DNA of 64,000 nt from Nymphaea colorata (Eukaryota > Streptophyta > Magnoliopsida > Nymphaeales > Nymphaeaceae). The stretch spans positions 15,149,151 through 15,213,150 of the forward strand of contig NC_045143.1 in assembly GCF_008831285.2 (NCBI RefSeq), read 5' to 3'. Under the pieces are notes generated by a model that was not told the origin of the DNA, ran no database searches, and saw only the letters and a list, made by a program, of their open reading frames with translations. How positions within the stretch are numbered: position 1 is the stretch's first letter; every line of letters begins with the position of its first letter. Shown here piece after piece: positions 11,735 through 22,049 of the stretch. The position numbers and the translations under genes are program-made.

Positions 11735-12594
11735 TCTTTAAAGAATTGGCAATATGCACAGTAGCACCAGAGTCAATCCATCAGCTATTAATAGGAACAT
11801 GTAACATATTACTTTCAAGTGAAACAAATGACATGTTACCTTTCTTCTCTAACCAATTCTTATACTTGATGCAGTCTGACTTCTTATGCCCCTTTTTCTT
11901 GCAAAAGAAATACTTTATAGGAGCTAAGTTAGTCTGCGCAGTTTGAGAAGCAAGTTGACTTGATGACTTCTTCTTGGCACTCCTTTTCATTAAACTTTTC
12001 TTTATGCCAACTTTACCAGCCCCAGAGTGAGAAACCATATGTGCACTTTGCAACTTATCACCCTTCATCATTTCCTCCTCTTCAATACACTTAGACATCA
12101 ATTCATTGAATGTCCATTCAGTATTATGTATATTGTAACTGATCTTAAAAGGAGTGTATTCAGCTGGTAAAGAGGTCAAAGTAAAGAATACCAAGAATGA
12201 TTCAGAAATAGTCAACTTCATGTCATTCAATTGAGAAGCAATGTTCCTCATTTCTAACATATGCTGGCGAATGTTAACCCCTCCTTGATATTTCATAGAT
12301 ATTAACTTTGACATTAGGGTACTTGCTCTGAATTTATGAGAGCTGACAAACTGAGCCTCAACTGCATCCAAGAACTCTCTCAGCGATCTACAAGGTGGGA
12401 TAGCACCACGTATGTTCTTAGCGACTCTTGATTGCAAAAGCAACATGCTTAGTCAGTTAGAATACTCTCACTTGTCAAAATACACTATTTCATTATGTGT
12501 ACTTTCTAGTGTAAGAGGTGGTGGCTCAGGTCGCCTCAAAGCTATATCCAGATCCATATACCCCAATGTAAACACAACATTTTCTTTCCATTAG
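11735..12594 (-). pseudogene. Copia-2 gag and protease (broken)
   Basis: The start region near 12594 reads MERK and then changes frame into a segment resembling the Gag N-terminus (LGYMDLDIALRRPEPPP). The main Gag part (11781-12446) includes FLDAVEAQFVSSHKFRAS and a zinc knuckle reading YFFCKKKGHKKSDC, where the first of the expected cysteines is Tyr. Protease follows in the same frame as WIDSGATVHIANS after a stop at 11781. A frameshift near 11740 then moves into the integrase frame. Identification as copia Gag is firm. The exact start codon is uncertain. Confidence 0.85.
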
Positions 12595-14471
12595 CATAAT
12601 TGGAATCATCAAGTAAAGGGATAGAATTTGAGTCATTAAAATAAATAGAATCAGGCACTGCAGATGACAAAAGATATCTATAAGTTGACATGCATTATAT
12701 GAGACAAACCATATTGAACAGTAAACCAAATAAAATGCTCTTTATGTCTACTATTTCCAAGACAAATATCCGGGGTCATTAGGATACTACTTTGGTAATA
12801 TACCTAATACGCACATGTATTCTGTCTTAACTTTATCTAATAAAACTAGGAAATGTAAATCCAAACTATGGTTAAGCATAACACCTTTGGGTGTAAAATG
12901 ACAGAACTATGTAAGGATCTATTTTCCTATTTTACTCTACTTATTCTCCTGAACATAACACACTACCTTTGGGTAATTATGTTACTTCAAATGAGAATAA
13001 ATACAACATGAAACACTAATGTGCCTTTAAATCATGCGTAGTCACTTTGGTGAGGTATGACATGATTTAACTAATCATAGGCTCTTTACATTAGCGTTAT
13101 CGTACAACCTTTATGATCATGCAATAAAACTAACTTTAGCATAATCCTAAACAAAACATGATACAAGAATATGTTATAATAACATATATAAAATGAAATA
13201 TATGAATCATTTCTGCATAATCAACTTAATGCTATCTAAATTGTTCATTAAAGCTCCATAAAACATAATGAATCGGTCTCGTATCGACCTAAAATGATCG
13301 AACCAATCCATTAAATACCTTAAATGTACATGCAACCACATAAACCAACATCCTCTAGTTTAGAACTGGTCCCATATCAGTCCTAAATGGACCGAACCAG
13401 TGGAAAACTAGATGAACCGGTCCGAAAAGGGAAAGAACCGGTCTCAAAAACCTCTGAATCGGTTTGAAAAGGCCCGAATCGGTTTTGAAACTGAATGAAC
13501 CGGTCTGAAAATGGACCGTATCGGTTCTGAAACGGACCGAATCGGTTTTGTTTATAAAATCAGATCGAATGGGTACGGATCGGGTCCAACCGGACCCGAC
13601 CCGATCCGAAAAATTGAAATCAAAGCGGGCGGGTGGAAGTCGAGCGGCAACGACGAATTTTTTTTTTTTTAAATCTTTATGGATCCGGGTCGGGTTAGCA
13701 TGACCCGACCCGGGTCTGACCCAACCGCTCGACCGTGCGAGCGGTTTCGGGGAAGGCCGAAACGCCTCCCACCGCCTCTGCCCTAGCCGAACGGCAGAGG
13801 CGATGGGGGCGGCTGGATGCGTTTCAGCCGGCCCTCCCACGGGCCGTGGGAGGTTTCCGGCGGTCGCTGGGTGCCGAGCGGCACCAGGCAACACCACTGG
13901 CCGCTCCCTTTGGCTGGTGGGTGAGGACGCCCTCGCCCCCTCTCCTTTGGAAGCGGTAAACAAAAACGGGAGGGGCAGTCCGGCAGTCTCTATTTCTGCC
14001 ATCTGTGGAAGGTGGCCGGACGCCGCAGGGCTTCGAGCGGTCCGTCACTTCCGCCGCCTGATGATGGCGACCGGACGTCGCATGAGCACAAGGATGGAAC
14101 TCGCCCAACGTCCATCCTTCTTCCCATTTCCCCTTTTTCCCTTTCCCTGTTGTTCTGTCTCTTGTTGCAACAGACGACGGTTTCTCTCTTTCGTGGCTGA
14201 GATGCCTGCGACACACGCAAGAACCACCGGCGGGACCGGGTTGTGCCAGGATGGCTGGACACCGTCCGTCTTTCCGACGACAAACACCTGCCCAAAACCG
14301 ACCGTCCCTATCCCTGTTCCTTTCTCTGCGGCTGCAATGGAAGCCTCACGGCTTCCATCACCCATTCTGCAACAGAGGAAGAAACAGGCACCCGGTGGCC
14401 TCTTCTTCCACGTTTCTGCCCTATTCCCATTGCGTGAAAACAGAATGCAAAGGGGAAACGCGCAGAGGAAT
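12595..14471 (-). other. Copia-2 leader, 1.9 kb, half AT-rich and half GC-rich
   Basis: The leader lies between the primer site and gag and is long for a copia element. The gag-proximal part (12600-13260) is AT-rich and holds no gene I recognise. Positions 13394-13559 form a 21-bp phased array. Positions 13570-14470 are clearly GC-richer than the surroundings, with a 12-T run near 13659. Several overlapping open frames in all directions (60 to 228 codons) are explained by GC content and show no domain. The GC-rich half could be captured host sequence or simply the family's own leader. Confidence 0.6.
13394..13559. repeat. 21-bp phased minisatellite array
   Basis: Eight degenerate units around the core GAAYCGGTYYGAAA begin at 13394, 13414, 13435, 13456, 13476, 13497, 13518 and 13539, a spacing of 20 or 21 bp throughout. 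Related cores also occur near 13270 and 13363. The core contains ACCGGT or ATCGGT. On the minus strand the 21-bp period gives 7-residue repeats (such as KTDSVRF, RTDTVHF) in one open frame. Confidence 0.9.
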
Positions 14472-14493
14472 CGTGGTGTAGGCCCATAACCCA
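14472..14493 (-). other. Copia-2 primer site: complementary to tRNA-iMet anticodon arm
   Basis: One base after the 5' LTR, the minus strand reads TGGGTTATGGGCC, then TA, then CACCACG. From my knowledge of plant initiator Met-tRNA, the 13-mer and the 7-mer are adjacent in the complement of the anticodon stem-loop (the region containing GGCCCATAACCCA), so all 20 tRNA bases match with a 2-nt insertion. No TGGTATCAGAGC site is present next to this LTR. Priming by a half tRNA-iMet is established for Drosophila copia and yeast Ty5. The assignment here is inference from complementarity. Confidence 0.75.
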
Positions 14494-14494
14494 T

Positions 14495-14894
14495 TGTTGG
14501 AGCTTTACTAGAATCAAAGATAGCGAACAAAAGGAAAATGCAGAAATCAAACAAACAATCATTCATAGATTCATGTGTTTCATATAGGGCGGAAGAAGAA
14601 CCTGTAGAGGCGACCGCCGACTGAATGTCGGCGGCTGTGGGAAGAACGACTACAGTCCCCATAGAGTCGTTTCCCAGTGGCATTGGCGGCGGCGGCAATG
14701 GGTTTCTCTCCTCAGCCATAGCAGCCCAGTGATGGGGACAGGCAATTCACGTATGGCTAAGGGGACCGATTACCCAGACGGTAAAAACTGAATGTATCTC
14801 ACACCATCACAAGACACGAGTATTTATACTTAGAGTCCGAAATGGATATGGACCCGTATCGACGCAGGACTATCCAGATGGGGAAATCCCAACA
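14495..14894 (-). repeat. Copia-2 5' LTR
   Basis: 400-bp LTR flanked outside by TGCCT (14895-14899) and inside by the half-tRNA primer site. Its boundaries are fixed by identity with 7988-8387 and by the target duplication. Confidence 0.97.
14821..14828 (-). promoter_or_regulatory. TATA box of Copia-2 5' LTR
   Basis: The minus strand reads TATAAATA and is identical in both LTRs (the other at 8314-8321). It lies about 70 nt into the LTR. The first ATG downstream (complement of 14717-14719) opens a 224-codon frame that leaves the LTR and runs to 14045. Confidence 0.7.
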
Positions 14895-14899
14895 TGCCT

Positions 14900-16786
14900 T
14901 TCACATTGCAAACGCACATAGTATTTGCTCATATGGAATCGGGAAAAGGAAGCATGCAACTATTTGTGGGCACCTAATTATGACAGCTTTTAGAACGAAT
15001 TCCCAATACAAATTAATATTCATATTCTAATGTAATTTTTCTAATATGACTTCAATTTTGATAGAAAACTTGACGCTTGTGAAAGAGAATAGTTCTGTAA
15101 GCACATGTAATATACACAAAAACCAACTAAGAAGAGTTAGCATATCATCACGGATTATTATTTTCTTTGAATCTCAAAAAAACAAAGAAACATAGTTTGT
15201 TTGTTTTTGTCAAAGATCATTAAAAATAGCTCGCATCTAAGAATATTAGACAAAGAAAAAAAAACACATGAGGATAAACTTTATTAGATGCACTAATGCA
15301 GGATTGACACCACTCCGCAATTGAAATTTCCAAATCAACATGCATAAATTAGAAAACCCCAACAGGTGAAATGGCCAAAAAGAATGGTCAAATATAAAAA
15401 TCCTAAAATTACCTCATGCCTAAATCATAGCTCTAGTTAGTGGCTGACTATTGCAAAGAGAGTGCCACAGAGTAAGAAATAAGAAGAAAGCCAAAGAGAT
15501 ATATTTTTCTGTTTGATGGGTTCTGCATATTTTGTCCGTGGAAAAAACTTGACTGTTTCCCTCTACCGCTCTCTACCCACTAAAAAATAAAGGGCACTCT
15601 ATATTTAACAGTGTATGCAAATCATTTTCACTGTGATGAGGGTCTGACTTATAAGAAACGGCAAGTTTTATTGCTATATAGGGGGATTTGTTCCTTTCTA
15701 TTATGGTTTTCACAATTAGAGCTTGCAATTGAATGGCATGTGATGGCATGGATTGCGGTGTTCTATAGGTTGACTTTGAGTTGGCTTGAAGATATTGCTA
15801 AAGTTCTGGACAGGAGTAGAGCCATGAATTTTTCGTTGCATGGGCTAAATTATAGTTTCAAAATTTTAACAGGGGCCGAAACAAAAAAGTTCAAATTTTT
15901 TATATATATTAAACTAAAAGATTTTATATTGACATCTAAATTTTTAAAGTTTTTAAAATCTGAAGGGTGGCAAGGCCCCGCCCTTTCCCTCTACCCATGG
16001 TTCTAGAGATATCCTTAACAAGGTCCAAACCCAGTTCAACACCATCTCGAGAATGAGACAAACTTGGCTAATTAAAGAGTATGTCGGCCACCCAACCTGT
16101 TGATAATTGTTATTTGTTAACATAGTTTATCATTAAATTACTTACAAAAAATTTAATAAGTTTATTTCAATCGGGGTCCATCAAGAGATTCGGGCCAAAC
16201 TCAAAGTCTGTTAGCTCAAGTCAAGTCTTAAATTTATAGCCAAGTTCCACATTTAGATGTCCCCCAGCCTTTAGGTTCCTTATCTGGATAGCTTCGGTTT
16301 AAGGGACGTTAACTGCTCATTGTTTTTTGTTTCAGCTTGTGCTTTTGATTTCACGGCATTGTAAATTTTCTTTCAATCTAATAAAAGTATGGAGGCCTAT
16401 CCTCCAGCAGGGAGTTTCCAAAAGTTCCATGTTTAAATTTAATTTAGACACTGATCTCGAGTCCCAACTGCCAATCTAATTACTACAATTAAATCCTCAG
16501 AATTAGTGCAAGTCCATGTAATCTGGATGATAACTCATATGCAATTCTAGTAGTTGACTATGTTCTTTCGGAGTCGTTTGACAGAAGTTGATGTATGTCA
16601 TGCTAACTTTTACAGGACAAGCAGTCAGACCTTATTGTTCCATTTTTTTTCCAGTAACTTATCTTTTTAGGTAGCGTTTGATATCTCAGGAACTTAGGTC
16701 TGGGGCTGATTTAAGATCGGATCTTAGATCCTCAAATCTTAAGAACCAAAGTTATTAAAAACCATTTGTAATGCATCGTCAAAACG
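14900..16786. other. Unassigned AT-rich spacer
   Basis: No gene is recognisable. The longest open frame (15611-16006, plus, 131 codons) lacks known motifs, and its distal part overlaps a stretch (15870-15995) resembling dispersed remnants at 23643-23825 and 24440-24575: runs of A and T next to GGCCCCGCC-like blocks. I would treat these as decayed copies of one short repeat. Confidence 0.4.
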
Positions 16787-16820
16787 TTTTTTCTCTCTCT
16801 CCCTCTCCCTCTCCCTCTCT
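16787..16820. repeat. CT-rich microsatellite
   Basis: This is a run of CTCTCTC and CCTCTC units ending in CTTCC. It is low-complexity sequence, common in plant 5' leaders and spacers, with no further function visible. Confidence 0.8.
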
Positions 16821-16940
16821 TCCAGACCTCAACGGAGCTCAAAGCCATGGGCCACGGCAGTGGACGATAGTGAGTATCTCTCTCTCTCGCGTGTGCGCAC
16901 CCTGGCCAAAACCTTCAATGAGGGTGTTCTAGTCTGAAAA

Positions 16941-16953
16941 CGCTCTGATACCC
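16941..16953 (-). other. Primer binding site of the decayed long LTR
   Basis: The minus strand reads GGGTATCAGAGCG, one base after the LTR terminal ACA. It differs from the tRNA-iMet complement TGGTATCAGAGC at the first base. The same arrangement (ACA, short spacer, primer site) occurs at 31158-31176. Confidence 0.7.
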
Positions 16954-19900
16954 TTGTCGAGGGTTCTAAAATAGTTCTGAACTTTGAAACTGGTATGGTC
17001 TGGCCCGAATGCGGCCACGAAATCACCAAAGAGCCGTACAGACCCTCTCCAAGATCTGGGAGGGGGTTGCCGATATAGGGTTTAAAATTTAAATACAAGA
17101 GTGGTTCCCACCGGACAGTCACCCCAGCTCAAATGTAGGTCAAGTTATTACAAGTATGGCTTCCCCAATCCTGGCTTGAACCTACTACAAGAGTCTAGAA
17201 TAGGTGTGAGGCTTAATACAAAGCGTAGCGATACATCAAATCACTCACCTCACTCAACATACATCAAACCATTCAAACCACCCTGTCATGCAATCCCTAT
17301 GCGAAGCAAACCACACCCTTATCCCTAGGTGGTCCACAACTCGGAAATCGTGTCCTTGGCAAGGTGCCTTGGAGGGATTCCAGCCAGTTGTCAATGTCGT
17401 AGGCGGTTTGAAAAGCAAATTCACCCTTTCCCTGGATCTATAGGGTGATCCGAATTTACATCCCAAGGCCACGCTTGGGGCTCCTCTTGTTCACCGAAGT
17501 TAAAGGCCAACAACACAAGATTGCCCTTCGGTATTCAGCTCCTCTTCTACTCCGGTAGCAATACTCCTAAGATAGAATCACAAGATCGAGAGAGAATCAA
17601 GTTCTATCTAGGAATGAACGTAAAAGAGAGAGGGAATATCTTCACCGGATTCACAATCAACCCCAAGAGTGAACGGAATGTCGATTGGGGGATGCTATCG
17701 TCGATTTCGCCCAACGTATGCGGTTCCTTCTCCCTCGGGCCTCAATCTCCCACGGATAGAGGTCGAGCCACACGTTCTTCTTTCTGCAATAAAGGTTTGA
17801 GGAGCAAAACCAGTAAGTATCAATGTATAGAAGTCAAAGAGAAATCAACTTCTAGATGAGGAAAGCCTTCACCCGTAAGACCAATTTAACCCTGGTCTTA
17901 TGTATTGAGAGGGGGGAGCGATCGCCAGTGCGCCGGCGGACATTGAGGCAATCCTCAAGTTACGCTCCTACTCCTTCGTTCCCGTCCTCTACTATCTGCC
18001 ATGAACTCACGGGCAAGACTCCCAAATAAATCACACGAACAAGGCAATCACGATCTAAATGATAAAAGCAAAGGAAGTAGAGATCGTGGATGCACTTCAC
18101 CGGATAATCGAATAACCCCTAGGAAGTGACGTGGATAGGGGGATGCAAGTGTTGGAAGCGCCAACACAACACACGCGTATCTTCCTTCTTCTCCGGTGAA
18201 TGTGGAAGCTCCGGCGAGATATGTTAGTCGGAATCCGGCCGGTCCCTCCTTGTCCTTCTCGACTCCTAGATTGGCTCACGAGATTCTCAAATGAGTCACC
18301 TTCTCCCTTACGCGAGCTAGGATAGGATGCGTCCAAGGTAGGTGCGGATTGCTAGCCAAGAGGGGAGATCAGATCTTCCTTGATTGAGGGAGGAGGATCT
18401 TCAAGAATCGCAAGAATCTCTTGCCTTTTTCGGAGTGGTCTAGGTGCAACGTACCTTTTTCCCAAATGTAGACCGGATTCAATGAATCTAGCCGGCGGTT
18501 CAACATTTCCTTCTTTGTTGGAGGAGAATTAGGGACGGAGGATCTTGCGAGGATGGTGCGAGCTGCTATCCACCACGTGTCTCCCACGAAATCAGCTGCT
18601 GATTTCGCCCTCCAATTCTGTCCCTAGTGGATTTGGGAAGAGGAGACGGAGCCAAAGCTTTCCTTCCCAGCACCCTTATGCGCTAGGGTTTCTCTTTTCT
18701 TTCCGAACAAATGTACCCATGCTAAACAAGAAATAATTCAAGTAAAATCGAGATATAGCAAGGGTAGAGTTGGAACTGAGTACCCAAAGGCTGGATCTGG
18801 CCGAAAATATGACTGGAACTCCGATCTACTCCATGAAAATCGGTAAACAGACTTACAGACGCCCAGAACTTACAGACGATGATTCACCAATCAAATAAAC
18901 TCCGTCTACCGCAATTTTTGGATATGTCGTAGAGAATTTAATTACAAATCCAACGGTATATGACTCGCCTAAAAACTCCACCGGAATCGCCAGAATTAGC
19001 CTCTGCAAGTGGCAGTTCTGCGGCGGACTGCGCCTGAGCGGCGGTGGCGGAAACCGTGATCTTCCACGGTGGATTTGACCCATGCGCCCTGGTCCAATCA
19101 TGCTAAAATTTTAGTATGTTGTACCTGAGGATGAGAGTTTTCCAACAAGCTATAGAGCGCCTCAAAACTCCTGGTAAATCGTCTGGAACAGCCCTCGGAT
19201 CAGAGAGGTCGTCTGTCTTCTTCAGAAATCCGAAAGTCGCCTCCTCCGCGTTTCTCCTACTTTCCTTCCTCGATTTCTTCCTTTCCTTCCGCGTGACTCC
19301 TCCTTTCTTCTACTATCTTCTTCCTCACCTCACTCCAGAACTTAAGTAATATCAACTCATACATTCCAAATGTGAGAATACCCAATCCGATCGTGGTTAT
19401 CCTGGGAGAGCTCTGAATTTAGGCGGCGGAAAGAATCCACCGAATGCTTCTTCCTTCTCCTTGTTGAACCGAACGATCAAATCTTCCTTCCCCTTCGATG
19501 CCGTGGTCACCAACCTCCGTTAGACAAGATTCTTGAATGCAAAGGATGGTTCCTCGTTGATCTTAAGGTCAGGGCTGAGCTGAGACTTCCACCACCAAGT
19601 ATTGGAAGAATGAGAATACTTGGCCACGATGGAAACCTCGCCGGATGTCGATGGTGGCTAAGCGACGGGCAGAACCACGGCACGTCGCTTCTCCACCTCC
19701 CTCTATGGCAGACGCCTCTCAACACCTTCGTGTTCAAGGTGAAGGCACGAATGCATATCCAAGATCTTCTTGGTTCAGGACGATGACAAGCTTCGCGTTA
19801 ATGGCTACTGGCAACCATTAATCTCTCGAAACCTCTCAATAACCTCACGGCTTGGTGAGTGTTGCAGTGTAGTGCTTCCATGGAAGCCACGACCTAAGGT

Positions 19901-19977
19901 CCAAGGAACTCCTCACGCGGAGAGAGAAAACTTCAATTTGATTAAGCAAGAATGAATAAAGTGTCTCGGTTTTGGGC

Positions 19978-19984
19978 TTAAATA
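19978..19984 (-). promoter_or_regulatory. Candidate TATA box in decayed long LTR
   Basis: The minus strand reads TATTTAA, located just after a GGAACCGG block. The same order (GGAACCG, then TATTTAA) is found at 28240-28267 in the gypsy LTR. Conservation in position supports a promoter role and the family relationship. Confidence 0.5.
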
Positions 19985-20455
19985 CAAGTGCCCGAACCGG
20001 TTCCAAGTGGTGTCTCGAGATGAGACGAAAAGCAAGTCGAGTCTAACATAAAGCTGTACATAAGCAAAATAAATCAAGCAAAGAGTCTAGATCTGAATTG
20101 GGTCAAAGGCCCCACCTCGCCCGGGTCCGCCCGAACTTCGTCAACTTGATTCTCCACGTGGGGCCCGAGCCCACTGCTCCTGATCCACACCCGGATCACT
20201 CGTTCTCCTTTCCATGTCGAGCCCAGCAACATCTAGGTGAAGCGAGCCTAGGTCTTCTTCTTCCGGATTAAGTGGATCCGGGTCTTCATCATCTAGGCTA
20301 GGTGCGCCTAGGCCTTCCACACCTAGACCGGGTGGGTCTAGGTCTCCTAGGTTGAACCCACCTAGGTCTTCTACGCGCAAGGCTAATTTAGCATCACTAA
20401 GAATCATCACGTGCTCTCGGCTTTGCTCCATCTCGTTCTTTATCCTTGTTGAGGC

Positions 20456-20664
20456 GTTAACCTCACAACGCCTAAGCACTTCACCTTTGCTTGATGCCGC
20501 TTCCGCTTCGCTTGAGGAATTAACCTCACAATGAAAATGTCCGCCTTCCTCTATAGAAGCCGAAGAAAAGCTAGGGAAGTTAACCTCCCTAGACTTGTAA
20601 CCCGCTCCTGTAGACGACTCCACCTGTTCTCCGCAAAACTCAAAACAAGAAAAGTTAGCCTCCC
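20456..20664 (-). repeat. Imperfect repeats with GAGGTTAAC core
   Basis: On the minus strand a core like GAGGTTAAC or GAGGCTAAC recurs at about 20664, 20589, 20529 and 20466, roughly 60-75 bp apart. The repeats fall in an open frame of 160 codons (20141-20623) that has no recognised domain and lies at the start of the decayed long LTR, so I do not call it a gene. A second set of CTAGG-rich repeats follows at 20220-20370. Confidence 0.6.
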
Positions 20665-21344
20665 TACCAATATGAGCGCCTTCTGCAGAGGTACCAACAT
20701 GGGGCGTACGAGTTCTAGTTAGACTTGTATCAGAAACCCTCGACGAGGGTTAATTTGAGATTCGATCAAAGAAACCCTCGACCAAACCGAGAGTTTCAAA
20801 TAGAGTCTGGAACCCTTGGAAATCTACGGTTCCATACACGTCTGGAGTCCTCCTTTTTCTCTCCTTTTTCTCTCGTCTCTCCCTCTTCGCTTCGTGCATG
20901 TGTCAGCATGCGGCTAAGGCGCTGATGCTTTCCACAAGATTTTCTCGGGTTGGTCACAGATCCACGTGAGAGATCGGAGGGAGTGGTCGGATCTCAAAAA
21001 CTTGGATTTTGTCCTCATCGAAGATTTAAAATCTGAGGTCTTGAGATCCACCGTTTGCTAAAACCATGGGTCTGGCCTTCAAATCCAACCTCGACTATCA
21101 AAAACGGCCTTAAAACTGTACTAAACAAGAGAAACGTTCTTGTGGAGGCACCAAAGCATGTTACCCATCCACAATATAGTTGCAAAAATTTTCACGGTAC
21201 CAGACGAGGCCATTTTGCATCATTGCATGTCACGCGGGCAACACCGAACCCGTGTTTCTCCTTTAAAAATCATTTTCCTTTTTTACTGGGGTCATTTTTT
21301 TCATGGATTACATTTTTAACTAAAAAAAGTTATTATTAGACTTA

Positions 21345-21650
21345 GGCATCCGGCCGACCGAATACTGGGTACTCAACCTGATATGGGCTCGAGTTCAAAC
21401 TTGAAAAATCCAGCCCCAGCCCGAGTCAACCCGATAGGCTTGATTTGACTCGATAATTTTTATTATTATTAATATATATAATATAATTAAAAAGCATTTT
21501 TTATATTTTAAAATAATTTTTTATCGTAATTAGGTCTAGTTGAACAAAGCTTGAGTTTCCAGCATCCAGCCCAAGTTGGAACTTGAGTTTCGAACATGGA
21601 GTCTGCCTAAACCCCATTGTCATCGAATTGGGCTGGCCCGATGCCCAGTC
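21345..21650. repeat. MITE-like repeat, GC arms and AT core
   Basis: GC-rich arms with GGGCTCGAG and GGGCTGGCCCGAT words flank an AT-only core near 21460-21525. The layout is that of the better-defined copy at 25216-25549. Ends and target duplications are not clear. Confidence 0.4.
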
Positions 21651-22049
21651 CAATCATCATCATTTCACTGCATTTCCTCATTTAAACTCAGTAACAAACC
21701 CTCGCGTGTTAAGGCCTAACTCAAACATATAACCTGTTCTCGCACCGAATGCATGCTAACAAAAAGGTCTGGCGTTCATCAAACCAAAATTAGATCAAAA
21801 GGTTTGCATGGAAATGTCAAACGACGAATGGTCAGAACGTCACTTAAGGCGCGATGCAGCTTTGCTGAGTTACGTGGGCCCCACAAGCAGATGTGCTGAA
21901 CGGTGGCTAGCTGCCACGTTTGCAGCCAAACATCACCAGGGGGAGGGCAGCTCAGTCTCGAGGGGTGTAGGCCACTCAGCAATCGCCTCGGGTAATCTAG
22001 CTCGTCATACTAAACTTACGGTTGTCGTCGGTTCTAATGTAACGCTTGG

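Larger units (their letters stand above)
7988..14894 (-). mobile_element. Copia-2: Ty1/copia LTR retrotransposon with half-tRNA primer site
   Basis: This 6907-bp element has 400-bp LTRs (TGTTGG...CCAACA) and exact TGCCT target duplications (7983-7987 and 14895-14899). On the minus strand the order is gag-protease, integrase, RT, RNase H. By eye the LTRs differ at about 8 of 400 positions. Integrase, RT and RNase H share a single frame interrupted only by a few nonsense codons, so decay is mild. Three features are unusual: a primer site complementary to the anticodon arm of tRNA-iMet, a 1.9-kb leader between primer site and gag, and a 21-bp phased repeat within that leader. Confidence 0.97.
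16941..20732 (-). mobile_element. Decayed long LTR (3.8 kb) with primer site, gypsy family relative
   Basis: Read on the minus strand, this region begins TGATACAAG at 20732 and ends CTCGACA at 16955, followed by a primer site. It shares ordered landmarks with the long LTR at 27795-31160: AGACTCTTTGCTT, then TTTGCTTATG, then GGAACCG, then a TATTTAA box, then a GTAGTAGG block and a GGGGTG-CTGTCC block close to the end. Similarity is patchy, so it is a different subfamily or much older. No gag or pol follows the primer site, so only a 5' LTR and a stub of leader remain. The flank at 20733-20737 (GAAAC) cannot be paired because the other end is missing. Confidence 0.7.

Noticed and set aside
13394-13559. 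CRISPR array
   Set aside because: The 21-bp units abut without unique spacers, and the sequence is plant nuclear.
13355-14216. Overlapping open frames on both strands in the Copia-2 leader
   Set aside because: Several frames are open at once because the DNA is GC-rich. None shows a known domain or a consistent start.
14472-14493. A tRNA gene
   Set aside because: Only about 20 bases of the anticodon arm are present. No acceptor, D or T arm follows, and the position next to an LTR fits a primer site.
17101-19955. Many 60-112-codon open frames between 17101 and 19955
   Set aside because: They lie within the decayed long LTR on both strands, have no motifs, and none continues past local composition effects.
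16955-20732. Solo LTR
   Set aside because: A primer site directly follows the LTR end, which solo LTRs lack, and no 5-bp duplication pairs across it.
16675-21085. A large DNA transposon with terminal inverted repeats around the decayed LTR
   Set aside because: The stretches GTAGCGTTTGATATCTCAGG (16675) and the complement of 21050-21070 share short words only. The alignment is too weak to define ends.
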